Shown: piece after piece, positions 7,155 to 14,719 of the stretch
Position numbering within the stretch: the stretch's first letter is position 1
Layout of the letters: every line of letters begins with the position of its first letter
The notes under the pieces: generated by a model
What the model saw: only the letters and a program-made list of their open reading frames with translations
What the model was told of the DNA's origin: nothing
Databases searched by the model: none
Virus record (IMG/VR): IMGVR_UViG_3300018984_000011
Coordinates: 1-21,774 of that record
From: a virus
Strand: one strand, 5' to 3'
Length of the DNA: 21,774 nucleotides
Program-made: the position numbers and the translations under genes

Positions 7155-8194
7155 CACAGGACGGTAGCGACGAAGGACAGGTCGGGGTTCGCAAGCACCG
7201 GCAGGCCGATCGCCTTCGAGTGCACCCACACGCCGATCGGGTCGACCGACTTGTACGTGCCCACCACGATGCCCGGCTGGTCGAACGGCGCCAGACCGTA
7301 ATCAGGCTCCATCGACTCCAGCGTCCGACCCCACCACGTGCCACCCAGGTCCGTGCCGTCCGCGTTCGCGGTCGGCGCCGGCAGGAACAGCAGCCGGTTA
7401 TCCGGGATGACCTTTGTGGTCACACCGTTCACCCGCACAGCGCGGTCATACACGTACACCGGCGGCAGACCCCACGACGTGAGGATCCCGTTCACGCCCT
7501 CACGGCCGATCAGACGACCCCCGCCACCCTCACCCGTACGGATACCGGCGTCGGCGCGGATCTCGTCGTTCTTCTGCATCGCCATCAGCACACGAGTCGA
7601 CGTGACGATCGCGCCCGGGGCCTGCCCAGTCGCATCCACGTACGTCTGCATCCACGTCGCCAGGTTCGTCGACGCCGGCGCGCTGCTCGTCGACCACAGG
7701 GTGCCAGCGGTCACAGTGTGCCCAGCGGTACGACCGAAGTCTGCCTCCTGGATCACACCGTTCTCGTTGATCGTCACCTTGCCGGTCACCAGCGCCGCGC
7801 CGCGGGCGAGCTCCATCCGGTCAGACACCGCCCGACCCTCACGGATCGCGGCCTTCTGAACCGTGGTCAGGACATTCTCGTCGCTGTCCTGCCCCATGCC
7901 CCGGAGCCGGTCATACTCACCGACACGCACCTTGTCGCCCAGCGGAGGCAGCTCGATCGTCTGCCGCTTCCGGGTCGGAGCCTTACCGATCCGCGACTCG
8001 GTGTCGTACGCCTGGAACATTGCGGCGTCACCCTGGGCCAGCGACCCGGTAGTGAAACGCACGTTGATGTCGGCGACGAGCTGGTTCGGAAGGAACAGGG
8101 ACAGCGTGTTCCTGTTCACCTCGTAATCGGCCATGTCGGCTCTCACATATCCCGTGAGATCCGCCGGCGAAATGACATCCGTCCAGAGACTCAT
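7154..8194 (-). CDS. Major capsid protein (lambda gpE-like, Phage_cap_E)
   Basis: 346 residues, ATG start with GGGGGGAG upstream. The N-terminus (MSLWTDVISPADLTGYVR) is characteristic of the gpE-type capsid proteins of actinobacterial siphophages. A central segment KRQTIELPPLGDKVRVGEYD and a later VYVYDRAVRVNGVTTKVIPD followed by RLLFLP fit the HK97-fold axial domain and P-domain of this family. It follows the decoration gene by 17 bases and lies in the order scaffold, decoration, capsid. Its codon use is a mix of G and C at third positions, as in the other head genes. Confidence 0.93.
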   Translation of the reverse strand: MSLWTDVISPADLTGYVRADMADYEVNRNTLSLFLPNQLVADINVRFTTGSLAQGDAAMFQAYDTESRIGKAPTRKRQTIELPPLGDKVRVGEYDRLRGMGQDSDENVLTTVQKAAIREGRAVSDRMELARGAALVTGKVTINENGVIQEADFGRTAGHTVTAGTLWSTSSAPASTNLATWMQTYVDATGQAPGAIVTSTRVLMAMQKNDEIRADAGIRTGEGGGGRLIGREGVNGILTSWGLPPVYVYDRAVRVNGVTTKVIPDNRLLFLPAPTANADGTDLGGTWWGRTLESMEPDYGLAPFDQPGIVVGTYKSVDPIGVWVHSKAIGLPVLANPDLSFVATVL

Positions 8195-8211
8195 AGCTCA
8201 CTCCCCCCGTC

Positions 8212-8928
8212 TCAGTTGAAGACGAAGCTCGGGGCAGCCTTCTGAGCCGCCGAAGAAACAGGGAACGGCAGGTTCGCCGTGATGATCCGCCCGTGCCACA
8301 CCAGCGGCCCAGACACGTTGCCCGTCGAACCGGAGGGGACCGACACGTCGGTCAGGAGGAACCCGTCGAGGACATCGGAGCCGTCCGAAGCGCCGGAACC
8401 GCCACCAGTGGTGGTCGCGATCCCCACCGCCGGCGACGAGCCGCCCGTAAGCGACGCGGACGCGGTCAGCGCCGGCACGTCAGTGCCCGAACGGGCACCG
8501 GTGAACGTGACGACGTACGGAGTGCCGGGGCCGGGGCCACCGGTCACAGCCAGATCGCCGGGGTTCACGTTCGACAGGTTCTCGAGGGCGGTCTGCACCG
8601 CCGACGCCGTCGCGTTGTACGCGATCGCAGCCGACGTCTCACCGTCGAGGGTCAGGGTGAACGTGCCACCAGTCGGGGTGCCCGTGATGGTCACCGTCTG
8701 CACCTCATTCGGGCGGGCAGCCAGCGGCACCCAGAACCCCGAATAGGTACCCGACGTGGCCCGCGCCAGCGGCATACCCGACTTCAGGTACCCATCCGGG
8801 TAGTGCGTAAGCGCCGTCAGAGCCGCACGCGCGACCGTGATCGACTTCGCGTTGTCAGTGCTGTGGCGAGAACCAAGCCAGGACTGATCGCCCTGACCGA
8901 TGGTCTCGCTCCGGAAGCTCAGGTCCAT
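8212..8928 (-). CDS. Head decoration protein with an inserted beta-sandwich-like domain
   Basis: 238 residues, ATG start with GGAGACC upstream. Residues 1-72 (ending SGTYSGFWVPLAARP) and 178-238 (GASDGSDVLDGFLL onward, including LVWHGRIITANLP) look like the two halves of a lambda gpD-like decoration protein. Between them, about residues 73-177 form a separate Thr/Gly-rich domain: VQTVTITGTPTGGTFTLT, then AIAYNATASAVQTALENL and PYVVTFTGARSGTDVP. That resembles the repeat modules found in phage and bacterial surface proteins. Decoration proteins stabilise the expanded shell; the insert would probably be displayed on the outside of the capsid, an inference from its location in the chain. Confidence 0.8.
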   Translation of the reverse strand: MDLSFRSETIGQGDQSWLGSRHSTDNAKSITVARAALTALTHYPDGYLKSGMPLARATSGTYSGFWVPLAARPNEVQTVTITGTPTGGTFTLTLDGETSAAIAYNATASAVQTALENLSNVNPGDLAVTGGPGPGTPYVVTFTGARSGTDVPALTASASLTGGSSPAVGIATTTGGGSGASDGSDVLDGFLLTDVSVPSGSTGNVSGPLVWHGRIITANLPFPVSSAAQKAAPSFVFN

Positions 8929-8967
8929 AACTGGTCTCCATTGTGAGTTTGATGATCAAGATGTGGT

Positions 8968-9558
8968 TCAGGCGATGCGCACAGCAGCGCGGGCCTCGCG
9001 CTCCGCCGCCAACTCCTTCTGCCGGCGCTCCGCGCCCGACTGGACCGACGACTGCACCGACCCCTGCCGCGTCCCCTGCGACGGATCAGCCTTCGGAGTA
9101 CGCGGCTCCGCGGCCCTCGCAGCAGCCGCCGCCTCCGCCTCCACGCGCGCCCGCGACAACTCCGCCAGCCGCTCCGCCTGCCGCGTGATCCCCTGCTCGT
9201 CAGCCGCCGTCAAGAACGTCTCCGCGTCCTCACGGCTGATCTGATGCTGCGCCGCGACCATGAACCGAAGCGCCTGCACACGGGCATCAGCGGCCTCACG
9301 CTCGAGGCGCTTCACCTGCTCCTGAGCCCGCTGAAGCTCCGACATATCCTTCTCGCGCGCCTTGTTCAGCTCCGCCTCGGCCTCCGTGGCACGCTTCTCA
9401 GCGGCCTTACGGGCGACCTCCTCAGCCTTCTTCTCAGCACGCACCGCAGCCAACGTCGCCACGACCTTCGGGTCCTTCTGCTGGTCATCACGACCAGACT
9501 CAGCGACCTCAGCGGCAGCAACAGCAACAGCAGGGGTGGAGTCTTCGAGCTCAGGCAT
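8968..9558 (-). CDS. Scaffolding protein
   Basis: 196 residues, ATG start with GGGAG upstream. Nearly all helical and highly charged: residues 27-100 form a long coiled coil with Lys/Glu/Ala repeats, residues 100-145 a second helical part, and the end is Gln/Ser-rich with a short repeat (SVQSSVQSG) then a basic tail (RRQKELAAEREARAAVRI). A coiled coil with a basic C-terminus that binds the capsid protein is the normal shape of scaffolds. It lies between the MuF-like gene and the capsid genes, the standard place. It is thought to act inside the procapsid and to leave before packaging. Confidence 0.87.
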   Translation of the reverse strand: MPELEDSTPAVAVAAAEVAESGRDDQQKDPKVVATLAAVRAEKKAEEVARKAAEKRATEAEAELNKAREKDMSELQRAQEQVKRLEREAADARVQALRFMVAAQHQISREDAETFLTAADEQGITRQAERLAELSRARVEAEAAAAARAAEPRTPKADPSQGTRQGSVQSSVQSGAERRQKELAAEREARAAVRIA

Positions 9559-9623
9559 TGCACTCCCATCACGGAAGGTGGACCGCCCGGCATCACACCG
9601 ACCGGTTGGAAACTTGGAGGTCG

Positions 9624-10535
9624 TCAGGCGACCAGGTACCCCGCCTCGAACAGTCGGCGACGGAACTCCTCATCCGTCGCGGACACCCGAGCGATCGCCT
9701 CAACCGTCAACCGGCGGCGACCCCGCAACCGGGACCGAGCGAACCCACGCTTCGACGTGCCCTCAGCCGTCGTCATCCCCTTGTACTGGCCGGCGCGGCG
9801 CGCGTTCACGACCTGCGAGATATCCGCACCCAACGACAGCGCCCGCTCCTCCGGCGCCGTTAGCCCACGGACCTCACCGCGGCGGAACGCCTCGTACGGG
9901 TCGACCGTCGCTGACTCCGCGAAGGACTGCGACGCCGAGGGGGCCATACGACAGTCATCTTGAGGATGTCGAAGGAACCCCTGGGACTTCCGATACACGC
10001 GGCCAGCGAGGATCGCGCACCGCGAACAGGACGGCGGCGTCAGGATTCGCACCCAGCCAATCACCGCTGGCCGCGCCTGCATCCCAGCGAACACCGCCGC
10101 GCGACCCGTGTCCTGCAACGTCGACCGCACATACATCGACAGCGCCGACCCGCCACGGGCCATCGCCGTCTCCGGCGCCACACCAGACCCGATGAGCGAC
10201 TTCACGCCGATCACCGACTCGTACAGCAGGCTGTCCAGCGCCCGGCCGTCCGACGCCACACCCGCGAACGCCGCTGGCGCCACAGCACCCAGCGACTCCC
10301 CGCCCCCGTCCTGCTCCGCGAGCACACCATCCAGATACGGGTCAGCGTCCTCCGCCGCCCGCACCTGCAACGCGACCACGGCCGCCACGAGCGTCGGCCC
10401 TACCCGGGCCCAGCCCGCGTCCAGATCGCCGACCGGCACCGACGCCCACAACCGGCGCGCTGCCTCAACGCCGACTAGCCCGACCTGCCGCTGAAACGCC
10501 ACATGCGCCGCGACGGAATCGAGCGCGACCGGCAC
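9624..10535 (-). CDS. MuF-like head morphogenesis / capsid maturation protein
   Basis: 303 residues, GTG start 3 bases past the portal stop, with GAGGGG in the portal's last codons. The decisive segment is at about residues 165-195: RILTPPSCSRCAILAGRVY, followed by GFLRHPQDDCRM. This cysteine/histidine motif is the mark of MuF-like minor head proteins. The usual form of the second part is HPxCDC, so here an Asp stands where the first Cys is expected. The C-terminal third (AEGTSKRGFARSRLRGRRRL) is strongly basic. A few copies are thought to sit near the portal and help head assembly. A 65-base gap follows, without a clear promoter. Confidence 0.85.
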   Translation of the reverse strand: MPVALDSVAAHVAFQRQVGLVGVEAARRLWASVPVGDLDAGWARVGPTLVAAVVALQVRAAEDADPYLDGVLAEQDGGGESLGAVAPAAFAGVASDGRALDSLLYESVIGVKSLIGSGVAPETAMARGGSALSMYVRSTLQDTGRAAVFAGMQARPAVIGWVRILTPPSCSRCAILAGRVYRKSQGFLRHPQDDCRMAPSASQSFAESATVDPYEAFRRGEVRGLTAPEERALSLGADISQVVNARRAGQYKGMTTAEGTSKRGFARSRLRGRRRLTVEAIARVSATDEEFRRRLFEAGYLVA

Positions 10536-10538
10536 CGC

Positions 10539-11996
10539 TTACCCCTCGGGCAGCGACAGCGGGACGGGCTCAGGCGCCGCAGCGCCTGCCTGGCTGTTGA
10601 CCGGCAAGCCGGCCAGCAACTGCGCGGTCAACGGGTCAGCACGGTTGAACGCCGCTTCCTCCGTCGCCTCCATCCGCTGAATCTGCACCTCGGAGTACCC
10701 GACATCCTCACGGGCCTGCCGGACAGTGATCAGCGGACGGTCACCCTGCAACGACTTGATCGCCGCGTCGATCGTCTGCGCACGCGTCGGAGTCGCCGGG
10801 TTCTTCCACAGCGTCTCCATCTGCCGCAGATCCGGGTTCCAGTCGCCGTCGACAAAGCGCCGCACCAGGCGCATCGTCTGCTCCCACGACCCAGCGAAGC
10901 CGCGCTCCTTGCGCTCCACCGTCTTCACGAGCCGGCTCTCATCCGCGGTGATCGCTTCAGCCGAAGGGGGATTTGTGGTGAGTTGTCCCAAATAGCGCAG
11001 CGGGAGCCCGTACACGCCGGCGAGAAGCTGCCCGTACATGTCCACGATCGTCTTGAAGTTCGACAACTCCGCCGCCGCGAACTGCCCGAACTTCGCGTCC
11101 TTGTTCTCCGACATCGAGATCGCACCGAAGTACGACTCCCACACCGTCAACGACTTCCCCGTCTCGTCGACGAACCCATCCTTCGCGACACCCACAGCCC
11201 ACCGCTGCGGGATCGCCATGAGCTCCGCCGCGACCTGCGCGTTCGTCAACGCCCGCGCCGTCGCATCCGTCAGGTCGATCGCCCGCAGCATGTACGACTG
11301 CCCGTCGCGGGCCGCCAGCCGGGGGCTGTTCGTCAGCGCCACCACGGGCACACGGCCCAAGTTGTGCTGATCGCGTCCCGGCGAACCGTCCTCGTCCTCA
11401 ACCCAGTCGCCGCGCTGGTCCTTCACCAGCCACGCGGTCACGTCCGGCAGGTAGAGGGTCGCGCGCTCCACCTTCTCGCCGGACGAGTCATCGACGTAGA
11501 ACTTCGCCGCCGCTGACAGGGCGCGCCGACGCGGATCCCACTCGCCGGTCATCTCCGTCGCCGACTCGACCGTCACCAGCGGCGTCGTGTCGTCTTCCTC
11601 GTTCCGGCCCACACACGTGAAGCTCCGCCCGTAGATGAGCGAGTCGAGGTGCGCGAGCTGCGACTCCTCATCGAGGCCGTTCGCCTGCCAGATCCGCCAC
11701 ATCTCCTTATCGGCGTCCGCCGCGCCCGGGAGGCGGAACCCCTCAAGGTCGATCCGCTGCTCAACCGAGTCCACGCACGTCGCCGGCCACGCCACCACCG
11801 TGATGAAGCGGCGCAACTCTGGCGGCACCGCCAACCCAAGCTGCTCAAGCCGCTGCATGCCGTTGTAGTACGCGTCCAGGTGCTTGAATCCCAGCCGTGC
11901 CCGCGTCCGATCACCCAACGCGTGCCCATTCGTGTCCCGCTGCAACCGCGCCCGCAGGCGAGCCAGGACCGTGGCCTCAAACTCGGAGACAGCCAC
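10539..11996 (-). CDS. Portal protein (SPP1 gp6-like)
   Basis: Forms the dodecameric ring at one vertex through which DNA enters and leaves. I start it at the GTG at 11996 because GGGAGG lies nine bases upstream; a TTG at 12002 would leave only three bases. The 485 residues have the family's layout: an N-terminal helical part with LDAYYNGMQRLEQLGLAVP, a WPATCVDSVEQRIDLEGFR strand segment, a central stem/wing region, and NFKTIVDMYGQLLAGVYGLP followed by the crown helix with SAEAITADESRLVKTVERKE. The C-terminal end is Pro/Ala-rich. It sits 18 bases after the large terminase. Confidence 0.93.
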   Translation of the reverse strand: MAVSEFEATVLARLRARLQRDTNGHALGDRTRARLGFKHLDAYYNGMQRLEQLGLAVPPELRRFITVVAWPATCVDSVEQRIDLEGFRLPGAADADKEMWRIWQANGLDEESQLAHLDSLIYGRSFTCVGRNEEDDTTPLVTVESATEMTGEWDPRRRALSAAAKFYVDDSSGEKVERATLYLPDVTAWLVKDQRGDWVEDEDGSPGRDQHNLGRVPVVALTNSPRLAARDGQSYMLRAIDLTDATARALTNAQVAAELMAIPQRWAVGVAKDGFVDETGKSLTVWESYFGAISMSENKDAKFGQFAAAELSNFKTIVDMYGQLLAGVYGLPLRYLGQLTTNPPSAEAITADESRLVKTVERKERGFAGSWEQTMRLVRRFVDGDWNPDLRQMETLWKNPATPTRAQTIDAAIKSLQGDRPLITVRQAREDVGYSEVQIQRMEATEEAAFNRADPLTAQLLAGLPVNSQAGAAAPEPVPLSLPEG

Positions 11997-12014
11997 AACC
12001 AACCGCCTCCCACA

Positions 12015-13667
12015 TCACCAACGACGCACAACAACCCGGCTATCAACCCGCTCCGGCTCACGACCCCAACCCGCAGACCGCGCATCCGCCGCAGCCTCAT
12101 GGGCCAGGACCGAGGTCACAGCGGCGTCGATCTTCTGGTCCTGACTCGGCTTGCCCAAGATGTACCGATCACCCGGCCGCGCCAGCTTCTTCGCGTGACC
12201 GACGTGGATCTCGGTGATCGGGCAGCCGTCGTGCATCAGGGCACCCGTCGACAGGTCCGTCACGGTCCGCTCAAGCGCCGCGTGCATCTGCACGATCCGG
12301 TACGTCTCCCACGGCAACACCGTCTCGTCGCCGTGCTCAAGCGCCCAGGCGTCGATCTCCGACCGCCAGTCACGTGGGTCGCACAGCATCCGCTCGACCC
12401 AGTACGTTCGGAACAGCTCATCGACCGCCGCGTTCACCTCGCCGCGGGGGATGCGCCCGCCCCACTCAGCCGGGTTCCAGATCATCGGCCGCCGGTCCGG
12501 GCCGTACGTCGGGGTGAACATCCACCCGTCCAACGTCTCCGCCCGTATCGCCGTCCAGTCGTCCGTCTCCGACCCGTCGAAGCCGGCGCACACACGGGCG
12601 CCCTGCTCTGGCGCCGGGCGCCTCGCGAGCGCGGACGCCCACAAGCCGTCGACCAGCCACGACCCCTTGCCCTGCACGAGGCGGTTCCCGAAGAACCGCT
12701 CTGCCTGCGCCGGGTCGTGCTCCATGAGCTCAACGGCCTCAGCCTCGATCGAGTCCAGGTTCACCCACCACGAGCCCTCGTACACATACTCATGGATCTT
12801 CCGCCGTTCCCGCTTGTTGCGGTACGACAAGCTCTTGGGCGGCTGCCGGAAGAACTTGAACACGTCCGGCGCCTGCGACTCGTACGTCGTCTGCGCGACG
12901 CTCATCTCCGTCGGATCCCACGCGTTCGTGGTCTCGATCGTTCGGCCACCCATGCCGGCCGCGCCGCGCCGCTGCGTCTCGGCGACCTTCCGCATCTTGT
13001 TCCGCGCCGTGTACAGGCCACTCTCGTCCTGGAACGCGAACGACAGCGGATTGCCCAGCCGGGAGTTGGCCGAAGCCGTCACGACGTCGATGCGGTCCAT
13101 GTCCGGGTCATCGTTGCTGCCCAGGATGCGGATGAAGCCCTCACGGACCTTCAGCAGTTCAGCTAGCGGGCCCATGCGGATCATTGCCGTCAGTGGCCGA
13201 TAGATATTGTCGACCTGGTCTTCCGACGTCGCGGTTAATTGCGCGTAAGGACTGGGGTGGCGAATGCCTTTCGGCTCCCCCACCTCGTACGGGAACGACC
13301 ACCCGCATCCGCACCCGAAGTCCGAGCACAAGTACGCGTCGCCCTCCGCGGCCCAGCCACCGAACAACGACGGCCCGACCGCCTCCACGCACGTGATCGC
13401 CGCAGCCCACGGACCCTTGCCCGTCTTCTGCGGCGCCACGATCTGCGACCGCCGATACACGAACGCCTGGTTCATCAGCGGACGCTCAGGGATCCACACC
13501 GCGTCCGGGCGGATCCGGTAGTGGTTCGCCGTGCACCAGAACTGCCAGTCCGACATCTTGAACGGCTGCCGCCGGGCGAACCCGTCCGGCACCCGGCAAT
13601 GCTGCTCAACCCAAGCGTCGATCAGATCCCCGAGCGTCGGGAAGTCGACCACGTACTCACTGGGCAT
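12015..13667 (-). CDS. terL: Terminase large subunit
   Basis: The motor and nuclease that packages DNA. 550 residues, ATG start overlapping the small subunit by 11 bases. The ATPase has a Walker A at residues 78-85 (APQKTGKG) and a Walker B with the catalytic acid at about 208-215 (LSFAFQDE). A Cys-rich loop (LCSDFGCGCGW, 113-123) lies between them, as in related actinobacterial phage terminases. The RNase H-like nuclease shows three acids in place: D364 (GFDGSETDDW), D430 (LCDPRDW) and D514 (QKIDAAV). All key residues are present, so the enzyme looks intact. Together with the nearby HNH gene it suggests cohesive-end packaging (family knowledge, not shown here). Confidence 0.96.
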   Translation of the reverse strand: MPSEYVVDFPTLGDLIDAWVEQHCRVPDGFARRQPFKMSDWQFWCTANHYRIRPDAVWIPERPLMNQAFVYRRSQIVAPQKTGKGPWAAAITCVEAVGPSLFGGWAAEGDAYLCSDFGCGCGWSFPYEVGEPKGIRHPSPYAQLTATSEDQVDNIYRPLTAMIRMGPLAELLKVREGFIRILGSNDDPDMDRIDVVTASANSRLGNPLSFAFQDESGLYTARNKMRKVAETQRRGAAGMGGRTIETTNAWDPTEMSVAQTTYESQAPDVFKFFRQPPKSLSYRNKRERRKIHEYVYEGSWWVNLDSIEAEAVELMEHDPAQAERFFGNRLVQGKGSWLVDGLWASALARRPAPEQGARVCAGFDGSETDDWTAIRAETLDGWMFTPTYGPDRRPMIWNPAEWGGRIPRGEVNAAVDELFRTYWVERMLCDPRDWRSEIDAWALEHGDETVLPWETYRIVQMHAALERTVTDLSTGALMHDGCPITEIHVGHAKKLARPGDRYILGKPSQDQKIDAAVTSVLAHEAAADARSAGWGREPERVDSRVVVRRW

Positions 13668-14121
13668 CGCCGACAGCCCTCAACCGCCGCGCTCGAGCAG
13701 CGACCACAGGGGCCGCAGTCGGCGCAGGCGCCTCATCCGACGACTGGGCGATCTTCCAACCCATCTCCGCCAGACCAGCCGTCGTCATCCCCACCTGATC
13801 GGCGAACCGGTGCAACTGCGCCAACACCGACGCAGGCGCCTCCGGATCCTCACACCGCACCCGAACCCGAACCCACATCGCCACCGTCGGAAGCCGCCAC
13901 GACTCCGACTCCAACGACCACGCGCAAGCCTGCGGCGACCGCCACGCCTCCGCCCACACCTCCAGCTCACGATCCGACGCCGCAGAGAGGGGCCACGCCG
14001 GCGCCGGCCCGTCGAACCCCGACGCTGGCAACGCCGTCAGCACAAACCCACGCCGCTCCGACCGACCCGACGACGGATCAGCAACCGGACCAGACCGATT
14101 CCGAGCACCACCACGAGGCAC
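13657..14121 (-). CDS. terS: Terminase small subunit
   Basis: Recognises the packaging site and feeds DNA to the large subunit. I take the GTG at 14121 as start (VPRGGARNRSGP) because GGAGAG lies eight bases upstream; a GTG at 14130 has no spacing. The 154 residues include the usual opening RNRSGPVADPSSGRSERRGF, a LPASGFDGPAPAWPL segment and a helical end (LAQLHRFADQVGMTTAGLAE, then MGWKIAQ), the layout of many actinobacterial phage small terminases. Codon use is striking: the first 26 codons all end in G or T, whereas the HNH gene on the other side of the intergenic region mostly uses C. Confidence 0.85.
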   Translation of the reverse strand: MPRGGARNRSGPVADPSSGRSERRGFVLTALPASGFDGPAPAWPLSAASDRELEVWAEAWRSPQACAWSLESESWRLPTVAMWVRVRVRCEDPEAPASVLAQLHRFADQVGMTTAGLAEMGWKIAQSSDEAPAPTAAPVVAARARRLRAVGDAQ

Positions 14122-14153
14122 AGCAACCACTCTCCAACGGCATCACGCCGCAT
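14037..14153 (-). CDS. Possible tiny membrane protein overlapping the start of terS (doubtful)
   Basis: A 38-residue frame beginning MRRDAVGEW and containing one clear hydrophobic span (WLLCLVVVLGIGLVRLLI) followed by RRR. It overlaps the small terminase by 85 bases in another frame and has no ribosome site before its ATG. The same frame is open upstream as far as about 14340 but lacks a standard start there. It may be a chance frame in GC-rich DNA; I list it only because the membrane span is clean. Confidence 0.15.
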   Translation of the reverse strand: MRRDAVGEWLLCLVVVLGIGLVRLLIRRRVGRSGVGLC

Positions 14154-14178
14154 CGGATAGGGGACGGCATCACGCCGC
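14137..14178. repeat. Direct repeat pair ACGGCATCACGCCGC
   Basis: Two identical 15-base copies at 14137-14151 and 14164-14178, 27 bases apart, just upstream of the small terminase ribosome site. Each copy is itself partly symmetrical (CGGC...GCCG). The core CGGCATCAC occurs again at 9588-9596 in the gap before the scaffold gene. Could bind the small terminase or a regulator; no direct evidence. Confidence 0.8.
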
Positions 14179-14277
14179 CCCCGCGATCTTGTGAACCCTT
14201 CGCGCCTGGCGGCGTCCTCACCGGCGGCGTATTTCTCGGCCTCTGGCTCGGGCTCCTCCCCCGGGGTGCCTGCATCG

Positions 14278-14354
14278 CCGCAGGTCAGGGGCTTGCGCGT
14301 CGTCCGCCGAGCCGCGTCGGGCGTGGACGCCGTCCACGTTTCCGCAGGTCAGGG
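14278..14354. repeat. Direct repeats CCGCAGGTCAGGG around a perfect dyad
   Basis: Two identical 13-base copies at 14278-14290 and 14342-14354. Between them, at 14322-14338, is the perfect dyad CGTGGAC-GCC-GTCCACG. The core CAGGTCAGG also appears at 15494-15502, overlapping the end of the winged-HTH gene. The arrangement is what one would expect of a protein-binding or cleavage site, but no known site is recognised. Confidence 0.8.
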
Positions 14355-14356
14355 CG

Positions 14357-14719
14357 CTATGCCTTCGGGGCGTTCCACCCGGCGGGGTTGCTGATGGCGG
14401 TCCATCGGTTGTGGCATGGCGCGCAGAGGGGGCGTCCGTGCACGGGGTCGTCGGGGTCGAGGCCGCGGGCTATGAGATCACGTCGATCCAACGGCCAGTG
14501 GTCTGCGACGGTGGCTGGCTGTCCGCAGTGGACGCAGCGCCCGCTGTTCTTGGCGAGGACTCCGGGGCGGAAGCGGGCGCGGTGTCCGGGCCCGTAGGTC
14601 TTGGTGCCTGAGTCGCGCGCCTTGTCGGCTGCGGCTTGGCAGGTGGGGCAGCGTCCGCCCGGGGTGAGGATGCCGCAGCCTGGGGTCGTACAGGTGCGGA
14701 CGCGCCTGCGCGGGGTCAT
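14357..14719 (-). CDS. HNH endonuclease next to the terminase
   Basis: 120 residues, ATG start overlapping the upstream stop as ATGA. The N-terminus has a zinc-knuckle pattern (C10, C15, C24, C27), then a basic segment, and the HNH core: C62/C65 (RCVHCG), the catalytic DH at 73-74 (VADHWPLDRRD), then C99/C102 with HN at 103-104 (LCAPCHNRW). All expected residues are present. In cos-type phages an HNH protein encoded beside the terminase is required for cutting at cos and for packaging (established for HK97-like phages), so this is more probably a packaging factor than a homing nuclease. Third codon positions are mostly C (19 of the first 27). Confidence 0.9.
   Translation of the reverse strand: MTPRRRVRTCTTPGCGILTPGGRCPTCQAAADKARDSGTKTYGPGHRARFRPGVLAKNSGRCVHCGQPATVADHWPLDRRDLIARGLDPDDPVHGRPLCAPCHNRWTAISNPAGWNAPKA

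Larger units (their letters stand above)
14122..14356. other. Intergenic region with repeats: candidate cos site or replication landmark
   Basis: 235 bases between HNH and terS, the longest gap in the window. It contains two direct-repeat pairs and a perfect dyad (listed separately), and the GC skew of the plus strand changes sign across it. By hand count, 14041-14160 has 51 C and 26 G, while 14401-14520 has 32 C and 51 G, though genes on both sides run the same way. Cos sites of related phages often lie just upstream of the small terminase, which is the reason for the proposal. The cut position cannot be told from the sequence. No clear promoter seen. Confidence 0.45.

Noticed and set aside
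6813-7229. Longer 138-codon version of the gene after the major capsid protein
   Set aside because: The extra 25 residues overlap the capsid gene and look like shadow sequence; the ATG at 7154 gives the TGATG coupling common here.
11649-13166. 505-codon plus-strand open frame opposite portal and large terminase
   Set aside because: Very Arg/Pro/His-rich with no domain pattern; it is the antisense shadow of GC-rich genes that have intact motifs.
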